Assembly: GCA_028753945.1 (NCBI GenBank)
Contig: JAPNXP010000009.1
Coordinates: 3,720,001-3,784,000, forward strand
Length of the DNA: 64,000 nucleotides
Source of the DNA: Hexactinellida sp. DTS-2022
Lineage: Eukaryota > Porifera > Hexactinellida
Direction of reading: 5' to 3'
This document shows, piece after piece, positions 55,950-64,000 of the stretch (its first letter is position 1; each line of letters starts with the position of its first letter). The notes below the pieces were generated by a model that saw only the letters and a list, made by a program, of their open reading frames with translations, made no database searches and was not told the DNA's origin. Position numbers and translations under genes: made by a program.

Positions 55950-57170
55950 CAGGGGCGTGCTGGGGTTGGGGGGCCCATGCGGGATTCCATTCAGAAAGGA
56001 TTCGCTGTGGGGCCCTAAGGCGGCCTTCAAAGGGGGGCCCGAGCGGGAATCCCGCATCGATTGTATGGCCAGCCATGGCCTACTTAATATACGGCTATAT
56101 ATGTCGCCGAGAAGGCCATAAAACAAAGAGGCCAGTTTCTAATTTTCAAAATGGAGAATTGATCTTTATTCGAATAATTAGCAATGATAGAGCTGAAAAG
56201 TGTATTATAACTATATAGGAATATGGTATCCAGGTATACATAGCACCCTCAAGAATTGTGATATGTCATCATCTGATGACGTTATGGTTATTTTGGTTGC
56301 GAATTATCTTGTTTTTCTAGCATACTTTTAACACAGTTAAACGCGTTATATATGTTCAAAATTGCAACATGGTTATACCCAGAAGTAGTAGAATAAAATA
56401 TATCGAAATTATAAATGGAATGTTGACACATTCCTCGGTTGCCATGGAAAATGTATATTTCCTAAAATGTGCCATAACTCAAAAAATAAGAATGTTATGC
56501 AAACTAGACTGGTACTGATCAGTCCGGAATAGGTAACTTCCTATTCATCGATAATACATTTTATATGCCTAACTTCAATAATCTTTGAGATAATGAGATA
56601 ATTAACACTTAATTCATTATTAGGTAATGACTCACTATCTCAAAGATTATTGAAGTTAGGCATATAAAATGTATTATCGATGGATAGGAAGTTACCAATT
56701 CCGGATAGATCAGTACAAGCCTAGTTTACATAACATTCATAGTTTTTGAGTTATGGCACAATTTAGGAAAAATACATTTTCCATGGCAACCGAGGAATGT
56801 GTCAACATTCCATTTATAATTTCGATATATTTTATTCTACTACTTCTGGGTATAACCATGTTCCAATTTTGAACATTTATAACGCGTTTAACTATGTTAA
56901 AAGTATGCTAGAAAAACAAGATAATTCGCAACCAAAATAACCATAACGTCATCAGATGATGACATATCACAATTCTGGAGGGTGCTATGTATACCTGGAT
57001 ACCATATTCCTATATAGTTATAATACACTTTTCAGCTCTATCATTGCTAATTATTCGAATAAAGATCAATTCTCCATTTTGAAAATTAGAAACTGGCCTC
57101 TTTGTTTTATGGCCTTCTCGGCGACATATATAGCCGTATATTAAGTAGGCCATGGGCCAGCACGCCCCTG
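55950..57170. mobile_element. hAT MITE in hAT-2, carrying a palindromic element
   Basis: AGAGAGTG is exactly duplicated at 55942-55949 and 57171-57178. The ends CAGGGGCGTGCTGG and CCAGCACGCCCCTG are exact inverses. Without the palindrome at 56074-57154 it is only about 130 bp. Confidence 0.93.
56074..57154. mobile_element. 1081-bp near-perfect palindrome
   Basis: The two arms of about 520 bp start CATGGCCTACTTAATATACG and end with its inverse. The spacer of about 45 bp lies near 56614. GGCCAGC occurs just outside both ends (56067-56073, 57155-57161), consistent with a 7-bp target duplication. The arms are so alike that the palindrome must be young or kept alike by conversion. Open frames inside, such as 56956-57144, are not credible genes. 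Confidence 0.9.
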
Positions 57171-59139
57171 AGAGAGTGATTCTACAACGCTGCTCAGCGA
57201 AACATTTAAGACTTCCAAGATGAAGGGAAGAACCGCCATGACTGCAATATTTGAGTGTTACATATTTTGGCTAGACAAGGACTTCCGTTTCGTGAACATG
57301 TTCAGGACAGTGGAAATGCAAACGAGCTTCTCAGGTTGTGTAGAAGATTTGAACCCGCTCTAGCAGAGTGGATCTGTCAATCGTCAACCACATACACCAG
57401 AAAATACACCTGGACTAACTGAGACACTCAGAATGATGTTTTGATGACTCTTTCACACATGGTTCTGCGGAGAATTGAAAAAATATCCGCAAATGCGGGT
57501 ATTGGTCTCTATTGATGGATGAATCTCAGGATATAACAATGAAGGAGCAAGTGGTTTTTTCTGTGCGTATCGTCAACCCAGATTCCTTTGAAATCAAGGA
57601 ACAATTCCTCGGATTCGCAGAGACAGCTGATACTACTGTGCACGCACTAGCGAAGCTGGCTGAGGTATCTCTCACGGCAATTGGCCTTGATTTTCAGGGA
57701 ATGCGCGGGATGGCATTTGATGGTGCAGCTTCCATGACCGGTAGGAACAAGGGAGTCCGAACCCTCCTGGGAAACAAGTATCCATTTGCACGGTTTATGA
57801 ACTGTAAGGGTCATTTGCTCAACTTGTTCCTACAAGAGAATGTGAGACAGGGTGCGACAATGAAAAGATGTATTGAAATTGTGCAGTCCGTGACTGTCTT
57901 TGTAAAGAGCAGCCCGAGACGCCTTGCATCGTTTTCGTAGTTCGAGAACGAGCTAGAGGATCCTGTGGAGACTGAAAATTTGAAGAAGTTGTGTCCAACG
58001 CGATGGGCCATGCGGATGCCGGCGGTGAGAGCTTTACTCCAAACTATGCACATTTGCTGGATTGGTTCCAGCAGCTAATCTTGGAAGGAAAAACACGAGA
58101 CAAGACATCTGCCCTACTGTACATCAAGAACCTCAGCGACTTCGTATTCTTTTCCTTGAAGACGCTATTTAGACTGTTCGAGATAGTGCATCCAGTACAC
58201 AAGTGGGTTCAAGGAGTCAACATCACAATTTCAGAGACAAACCATCCTTCGCGACGCTAGCGACTATTGCGTCCTGAAGCCTCAGTCGAGGGCTGTGAAA
58301 TATACCGCGAGTGCAACGCTGCCCCGTAGAAATGGACTTGGAGGCACCAACAGTTCCACGCTGTCTTAAAATTTCGGAGAAAATTCGTGGGGCAAGAGAA
58401 TCGTTACTGAAGCCGACATCGATACATACTTCAAGGTTCAGTATAAGGCTCTCTTTCAAACTGCTCTCGATGAACTCGAAGAACACTTCCATGTGGATGA
58501 GGCTATTGTGGCCCTTGAAGATGTTCTCATTCGTTATCCTGGGACTCTGAGGTTCAGACGTGGCAATCCGGACTGTAAGTGAGGTGTTACAGCCGATGTG
58601 TAATCCGAAGTCCTAAGATGCGAGGTGAAGACAGTGAGACTGATCAAACCCGACAGAGATGAATGGCATATTCAGGACTTTGTGTCAGCCTTTCAGTCTG
58701 ATCTAATGTTGCGAGTGATCTTACCCAACATTCACTCCTGTTTAAGTCTTCTCCTTGTCCAAGCCTCAACTACTTGTACTGCAGAGCGCGCTTTCTCTGA
58801 TATGAGGAGGCTGCGCACATACCTCAGAAGCACATGCGCGCAAGCCCGTTTCAATCACGTAGAAATCTGTCATGTCTACGCTGACCTCTTAGACAAAATC
58901 GACATAAAAGACGTAGTGGATTAATGGAGAAACTCCAAAGGAAAATCGGTGAGACAGAACCAGATGGCCTCAAGGGTGGAATAGGACAATAAATGACATT
59001 TTTTCAATGAATTTTACGTATATTTACTATCCTAAATTATATTGAACATTTTATTTTTTAACCAGAGGGCACGGTAACACCCGCACCATTAATGTTGCCC
59101 CCCTTGACTTTTTTCGCCCCCCCCATGTTTTCGCCACTG

Positions 59140-59472
59140 GTTGACCTTCACACTCCTTAATATGGATTCCATTATTTTCTAAAAAAATTTGTCCTTGGCG
59201 TAAATGTTCTCACAGCGGCCCTATTTTTCAGATTTAACCCTGAATTCGACTGATACCGTCTACTTATCAAATATGGTTAAATTAAATATATTGGCCCCTA
59301 ACTTTGATCGATTATACAAGGAGCTTGGGGTGTCATAATTTGAAGCCCCTTGTGACAACTTTTGGTGCCCTAGAAGTAATTTGTTAACACCAACAGTTCA
59401 TGTCTGAATACAATCAATGTAAGTTGAAAACATCAGATTGTTATCAAACTGTTGTAAACTTTGTGTTATTTC
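59140..59472. other. Non-coding gap
   Basis: Nothing recognised. Confidence 0.4.
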
Positions 59473-60587
59473 CAGGGTTGGGCTCAAGTACATTTGAAAG
59501 TACTTAAGTACAAGTACAACTACTTTTCAGATATTCAAGTACAATACAAGTACATGTACAGGTAAACTAAAAGTACTTAAGTCAAGTACAAGTGCAATGG
59601 AAAAAATACGAAAATCCGTGAGTACAAGTACAAGTACTTCCCAAGCTCTTATGATAAATCTCTCGAACTAATAGTAGAAATGGCTAAATACATAGTTTAT
59701 ATAGTATCATCCAAATCTATTTAATTGAAAGTAGCAGTAGTCCTTTGACCGAACACAATTCCTAATATACTAAGTATTAAGTAACACTACACTCCCTGGC
59801 CAAAAGTATTTGAACAAGAGGTATTTAAATGCAGACAAATTATTCTTCTAGCAGAATTTTGAAGGCTATTTAAAATACTCTAAATTACTTTACATTTAGT
59901 GCTATATTTATAAATAAATAAAAAATTGATTTTAGGACATTTTCAAAAAATATCCATCAAGTGGCATAGTGTCGTTGCCACGTGCCACTTGTGGCGCAAG
60001 TGGCATCAATGGGAATGAGGCTGTATCTCAGTATAAAATGTTCGTAATGATTAGATATTTAGCACCTAGAGTAGTTCGATTGTGAGGAATTCAAATCCGA
60101 AATCAGAATTTGTATATTTTAATTGCCTCATAATTATCCGAAATTAAATATTTAATTAGCTCATTATATAGTTAATGAGTTTATCACCTCTATAGAATTT
60201 AAAATTTTTAAAAATTGCTATATTCTTATACTTAAGATATCGTTTCATAAAAATAGTATTGTAGAAGCACCCAGAAACGTTAGTATGTTGCTAGGTACCC
60301 TGACTGTTTATAAAATAATTATTGTTGTACTAATACTTTTGGCCAGGCAGTGTACTTTATTTGAGATGGGATTTGAGGAACATCCATGATGTGTGTTGGA
60401 AATATATTGAATGATAAAAAAGTCACGAGTAACAAGTACTCAAGTACAAGTGCAAGTACTTTAGAAAAATGAGGAAAGTAATTAAGTACAAGTACAAGTA
60501 CAACAGAAAAATTGTAAAAGTACAAGTACTCAAAAAATGTACTTAATTACAGAAGTACTTAAGTAATTGTACTTGAACCCAACCCTG
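59473..60587. mobile_element. hAT MITE rich in AAGTACTTAAGTAC
   Basis: GTTATTTC is exactly duplicated at 59465-59472 and 60588-60595. The ends CAGGGTTGGGCTCAAGTACA and, reversed, CAGGGTTGGGTTCAAGTACA are inverted. It hosts the mariner-like MITE at 59790-60352. Confidence 0.93.
59790..60352. mobile_element. mariner-like MITE, complete
   Basis: TA flanks both sides. The ends CACTCCCTGGCCAAAAGTAT and, reversed, CACTGCCTGGCCAAAAGTAT are inverted. It is the complete reference for the partial copies at 13900, 37901 and 49880. No transposase is encoded. Confidence 0.9.
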
Positions 60588-60614
60588 GTTATTTCCCAAA
60601 CAAAAAATAAACTA

Positions 60615-60799
60615 CAGTCAACTCCGCTTAATAGAGCCACCGGTTAATCGGTTTCTCCGCTTAATGGGGTCAAAATTTCACAGGATTTATAGGACAGAAT
60701 GACAGTTTGGCTAACAATATTTTCGGTTAATCGGTTTCTCCGCTTAATCGGGTCAAAACAAACTGGTCCTGAGGTGGCTCTATTAAGCGGAGTTGACTG
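60615..60799. mobile_element. pogo/Tigger-like MITE
   Basis: TA flanks both sides. The ends CAGTCAACTCCGCTTAATAG and its exact inverse enclose further CGGTTTCTCCGCTTAAT repeats. Length 185 bp. Confidence 0.9.
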
Positions 60800-60986
60800 T
60801 ATTAACAATATGAGGTTTATTAGAATTCTTTGGATTCCTTGAAATCCAAAAATGTATTTTCGCGAAACGTACATCCCTTGACGACCCCATTTCCACCTAT
60901 TTAATTCAATACTATCTACTAATTATTTATTAATATTTGTTAGTGCCAAAGAAATAAGAATTATCTAAGATACTATTAGGGTATAC
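60800..60986. other. Non-coding gap
   Basis: Nothing recognised. Confidence 0.4.
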
Positions 60987-61042
60987 CATATCCTTCTTTA
61001 ATAAGTCCTACCATCAAATGTACCAGGGATGAAGTAGTGTAC
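60987..61042. mobile_element. Isolated P-type terminal repeat
   Basis: CATATCCTTCTTTAATAAGT followed by CCTACCATCA and ATGTACCAGGGATGAAGTAGTG parallels the inverted 3' end of P5 (CATAGCC... then ATGTACCATGGATGCGGTAATAG). No transposase sequence follows before the next MITE at 61104. Confidence 0.55.
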
Positions 61043-61103
61043 GATAAAAGTATTTAACTCCAAATAAATGCTAAATGAATTCCAGTTTTTTATGTTTGTA
61101 TTC

Positions 61104-61395
61104 AGTGGCGCAAACAAGGGGGGGGGGGGTACGCGGGGGGCGTGCGCCCCTCAGTAAAGTTGACAGGGGGCAACATTAATGGTGCGGATGTACCGTGCCC
61201 ATTGGATAAAAAATATATTAGGATATTTACATTATTTAGTATGGAGTTGTCACTCTATTGGTTACAAATCGATATCTTGGTATCTCGCAATCATATTTTT
61301 TTCAGGGGGGCAAGCCCAAAATGGGTCGCGAGCTACACTCGCTCCCCCCCCCCAACACACACTTTAACTTGTTACTTGTATACTTTGCGCCCATG
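61104..61395. mobile_element. hAT MITE (CAGTGGCGCAAAC)
   Basis: Flanks TTTGTATT (61096-61103) and TTTCTATT (61396-61403) differ by one base. It is the same family as 45039-45315, with a GGGCAACATTAATGG block near the left end and ACACTCGCTCC near the right. Confidence 0.85.
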
Positions 61396-61559
61396 TTTCT
61401 ATTTCTAAATAAAGATTAGTTAATGACATCATAGTATGCATCTCTATATGGCTAATGATATGAATATTAGTAACAATTGGTAATATGTATAATTTAACCA
61501 TATAAATTAGTAATATTAATAAATCGTTGTCTTTTACTATAGAGAGTTCCTTAGATTAA
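61396..61559. other. Non-coding gap
   Basis: Nothing recognised. Confidence 0.4.
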
Positions 61560-61707
61560 TCATGATAATTTCACATTGTCAAATTTGACTATTTTTTGCC
61601 TATTTGAGCTATATAATTCATGTTAGAAATATAAACGACACACCAATTGCTTCTCTGTTTGCGGGTTCTGTTCTGCCGCGAAGCGACCTGGCAAGTGAAG
61701 CCGCTAG
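61560..61707 (+). mobile_element. Helitron 3' end, copy E
   Basis: The last 150 bp of the Helitron family: TTTCACATTGTCAAATTTGA, then TCTGCCGCGAAGCGACCTGG, and a terminal hairpin closing in CTAG at 61707, followed by T. The 5' part is missing. Confidence 0.75.
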
Positions 61708-62022
61708 TGTGCATGAAGTGAACATTAAGGGGTAATAACCAATCCTAACTTTTCTAATTTATACTCAACTTAATCGAAATTTTCAGTAGCAATTCCCATC
61801 GCTGAGATATTGTCAAAATTCAAATAAAAAATTAATAGACACCCAACATATTTTTCTCCAATTTGATTAGCCTACTAACTCGGGTATTAATTTAAAACAA
61901 TTTTGTTTTTGAATCACCCGGAATACACTTTAAATCCCTTCTATATCTTTATTACACGGCCAAACTTGACACGTTTAATTCTTTACAATATAAATTTTTC
62001 TGTATTCGGTTCAAGTCATTGT
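61708..62022. other. Non-coding gap
   Basis: Nothing recognised. Confidence 0.4.
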
Positions 62023-62030
62023 CTAAATAT

Positions 62031-62229
62031 CAGTGGCGGCGCGAGGCGGCAGCCGCCCCCCCAGATTTCTGTTACGCTCCCCCGTTGGGGGTGCGGAAAT
62101 CCAGTGTTTACGTAAGAAAAGCGGCCGTTCCCAAGCAAGGAGGTCGGGAAATTATTATTACAACTGTATGTTCGCCACCCAGCACATCCATTCGCACCTC
62201 CGAGGCCACGGCGCTGGCGCCGCCTCCTG
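62031..62229. mobile_element. hAT MITE (CAGTGGCGGCGCGAGG ends), 199 bp
   Basis: CTAAATAT is exactly duplicated at 62023-62030 and 62230-62237. The ends CAGTGGCGGCGCGAGGCGGC and, reversed, CAGGAGGCGGCGCCAGCG are inverted. The overlapping open frames reflect its GC content. Confidence 0.92.
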
Positions 62230-62237
62230 CTAAATAT

Positions 62238-62949
62238 TATGGTATTTCCATTTTATATCCGATACAAAATTTATATTTACTTATTTTGCACTATTCGTCA
62301 TGTTAAAAATTAATACTCTGTTGAAATATTATTGTGTCTGCGTTACAATTCCTGTTGTTCAATTACATTGGCCAGGTATATTATTCAAACTCTATTGTTG
62401 TTTGTGTGTGTGTTTGTCCGGATTGTATTAAAGTGATTGGGGAATAGAAACAGCATTTATAAATGAGATAGAAACTAACTCCCAATTGTTATAATAGGTA
62501 AATAACTATGTTGATTTCTAATTTCGCATTTATAATTTATATTATGAATCTTTTTTGTTGTTCTTTACACTAATAGGTAAACAAATTAGTGAAAATTCAC
62601 AATCAACCTAGAAGTTAGCTTTCAACGTTTATTATTTGTAAACAAACATGCTGATTTTGAATTTCGCTTTAAAATTTTATAATATGAAAAACAAGTTAAC
62701 ACTATGGAAATTTTATAAATGGATTGTTATAACGTCCCTTTCTACCATTTTTCCATGGCAGAATGGGTGAAGAGTAAGGCCGCACAACGGCCGTTAACTT
62801 GAGGTGCGTAGCACTGATCATTCGCAAAGCGCTCCAGTCTTAGGTAAGTGTTAATTACAATACTGTTTCAGCTCCACACAAAGTATATCAGAGGGTGCGG
62901 GCGGGCGGCATCTCATTATCATTATCTCATTATTTTATGACGATATAGT
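62238..62949. other. Non-coding stretch
   Basis: No gene is recognised. The phrases TGATTTCTAATTTCGC and ACAAATTAGTG recur loosely. Confidence 0.4.
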
Positions 62950-63060
62950 CAGTGGCGGTCCCAGGGGGTGGGGCAACCGGGGCAAATGCCCTGGATCTAG
63001 AAGACTCTGCCCGGGCCCCGGATCCTGAGTTGCTTTTCGCCCCGGGTAGACATCGGGTTG
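62950..63060. mobile_element. hAT MITE-like fragment
   Basis: It starts CAGTGGCGGTCCCAGGGGGT, as in other hAT MITEs here, and contains CCCGGGCCCCGG. The right end and target duplication were not found. Confidence 0.45.
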
Positions 63061-63259
63061 AATTGCCATCCTAATCTTTTTGTAGAATTTACTATTGTTA
63101 CATCAATCAATTAGAATATTACTGTGATGGAATATTCTAATTGATTGATTCTTTTGAACTTGAACCTCGTAAATTCAATTCATCGAACAAAAGCGACTAT
63201 CAAAAATCTGTTCTTAGATGTTTTTATATTTACCAAACTTATACCAATTAACCATAAGC

Positions 63260-63490
63260 ATCGGAAATGGGCCCGCTAGACTTCGGCCCGCCCGGCCCGA
63301 AGTCTCCAGGGCCGGCCCAATCAATTCAGGGGCCGCTACGTTTACGGCATGCGTCTCGCTGCGAGTTTATGCAAGGGTTTATGCGCATCAGTGCATGCCG
63401 GCGGGTGGCCGGGTTAGCCGGACGCTTCATCGATCTACACGGTTCTTGGACTTTGGGAATGTGCCGGGTACCCGGAGGATCCGACGCCTA
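63260..63490. other. GC-rich island of unknown nature
   Basis: Strikingly GC-rich (GGCCCGCCCGGCCCGAAGTC, GCATGCCGGCGGGTGGCCGG) against an AT-rich background. Two overlapping frames of about 95-100 codons are open, but no motif is recognised. It could be a MITE with GC-rich ends (CCCGGCCCG) or foreign DNA. Confidence 0.4.
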
Positions 63491-63554
63491 TGCAATTAAC
63501 ATTATTTTAAGGAATGATTATATGATAATCGTATTCCAAACTACTAATACAGTA

Positions 63555-63756
63555 CAGTGGTTCCCAACCTAGGATACGTGGAAGCTAAAAAGGCTACATT
63601 ACTGTTAATGGGAGGGGGTACGCGTATCCCCTACTTTGTATATAAGGCCAGGGTTCTATCTAGGATGTTAAATTTGGGGGGGAAGCTTCCCCCCCACCCC
63701 CTCCAGTAGATTGAACCCTGAAGGCGTACGCGCCTGAGATTGGTTGGGAACCCCTG
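63555..63756. mobile_element. hAT MITE (CAGTGGTTCCCAACC ends) with a nested unit
   Basis: The ends CAGTGGTTCCCAACC and GGTTGGGAACCCCTG are inverted. Flanks ATACAGTA and TACTAGTA are only partly alike. A 72-bp unit with CAGGGTTCTATCTAGG / TAGATTGAACCCTG ends (63649-63720) is nested, with AAGGC on both sides. Confidence 0.75.
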
Positions 63757-63839
63757 TACTAGTAGATATAATTTGAGTGGGTTACGTAAGTACTTTAGGG
63801 TGATCCATGGTATTAAGGGCTCGTACTAATTAAAACACG

Positions 63840-64000
63840 TTTTTACCCAAATGCTATTTGATTGAAATATATTGAATTGTTAATGGATGGTGACACATTC
63901 CTCATTTGCCAAAGATTTAACGCAGCCTAGACTATTGATCTATCCATAACAGCTAATAGATTACTTCCTATGAATTCATAATTATATTTCTATATCAATG
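63840..64000. repeat. Diverged relative of the palindromic element
   Basis: GACACATTCCTC, GATCTATCC and ACTTCCTAT blocks occur in the same order as in the palindrome arms at 39868 and 56400. It runs off the window edge. Confidence 0.4.

Larger units (their letters stand above)
54549..58924 (+). pseudogene. hAT-2 transposase (TTF-type zinc finger), split by two MITEs
   Basis: Coding blocks are 54549-54856, 55777-55949 and 57179-58924. Across the first insertion the text reads FREEWKITYPWLGNCFCSIC...FTVIGFSNWKKAL, a TTF-type zinc finger, followed by a SKHERRIAHAKA helix. The catalytic part has QGLPFREHVQDSGNANELLRL near 57290-57350, LMDESQDITMKEQVVFSVRI and GMAFDGAASMTGRNKGV (57512-57760), CKGHLLNLFL, and LCPTRWAMRM. 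It ends with the hAT dimerisation segment TCTAERAFSDMRRLRTYLRS (about 58785-58850). Frame changes near 57285, 57940 and 58260-58620, and several stops, make it inactive. The type is that of the DUF4371/ZMYM-like hATs. Confidence 0.82.
54276..59139 (+). mobile_element. hAT-2 element, enlarged by two MITEs
   Basis: The right end, reversed, is CAGTGGCGAAAACATGGGGG at 59139, followed inward by the GGGCAACATTAATG block shared with the MITEs at 45039 and 61104. A possible left end (CAGGGGCGTAGACTTCGAG) lies at 54276, but no 8-bp duplication matches, so the left boundary is uncertain. It contains the hAT-2 transposase. Confidence 0.6.

Noticed and set aside
56956-57144. 62-codon open frame found nearly unchanged at 40428-40616
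   Set aside because: The identity comes from the shared palindromic element. The frame is in repeat DNA and has no recognised domain.
1-64000. tRNA or rRNA genes
   Set aside because: No A/B-box cloverleaf or rRNA-like conserved core was noticed by eye. A covariance-model search would be needed to exclude tRNA-derived SINEs.

Overview
This is an AT-rich eukaryotic window, most likely from an animal genome, with one recognisable host gene in a dense nest of DNA transposons. No species can be named from the sequence. The evidence for an animal is the myotubularin type (closest to metazoan MTMR6/7/8) together with THAP-type P elements, hAT, MULE, Helitron and Transib/RAG1-like transposase remnants. 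Apart from one short LINE 5' fragment, no retroelement was recognised.

Host gene: 3184-5857 on the minus strand encodes an MTMR6/7/8-type phosphoinositide 3-phosphatase of 649 residues in two exons, with an intact HCSDGWDR active site and a FYVE-like zinc-binding tail. Its only intron (5002-5725) is bounded by a perfect 16-bp inverted repeat lying across both exon junctions, and the palindrome CTTAAG is present on both sides. Splicing would restore the sequence expected before a terminal-inverted-repeat (TIR) element inserted at TTAA. This is the signature of an intron made by a DNA transposon (an introner), and it is the most interesting observation here.

Layout: 1-3.1 kb holds MITEs, a decayed MULE and a 32-bp minisatellite. 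3.2-5.9 kb is the host gene. 6-10 kb has MITEs, Helitrons and a P-element remnant. 11.06-13.17 kb is a broken Transib/RAG1-like transposase. 15.1-17.06 kb is a decayed P element. 17.4-18.5 kb is a Helitron abutted by a hAT MITE. 19.80-32.19 kb is one P-type element swollen by insertions: an apparently intact MULE (20065-22094), a 5.1-kb element with TA target duplication (22954-28058) that carries a MULE-RING fusion, and several MITEs and foldbacks. 32.3-33.6 kb is a nest of GC-rich MITEs. 34.4-37.7 kb is a broken hAT with three dated MITE insertions. 38.4-41.5 kb has P, LINE, palindrome and MULE fragments. 41.6-43.1 kb is a Helitron holding a foldback element. 45.96-49.49 kb is the best-preserved P-type element, with perfect 31-bp TIRs. 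50.4-51.4 kb is a nested hAT MITE pair. 54.3-59.1 kb is a second hAT element split by two MITEs, one of which holds a 1081-bp palindrome. 59.4-63.8 kb is mostly further hAT, mariner and pogo-like MITEs.

Many insertions were delimited by exact target-site duplications or by rejoining interrupted coding sequence, so a relative order of events can be read. Coordinates of decayed elements without clear ends are approximate. Family calls rest on motif recognition without database searches.
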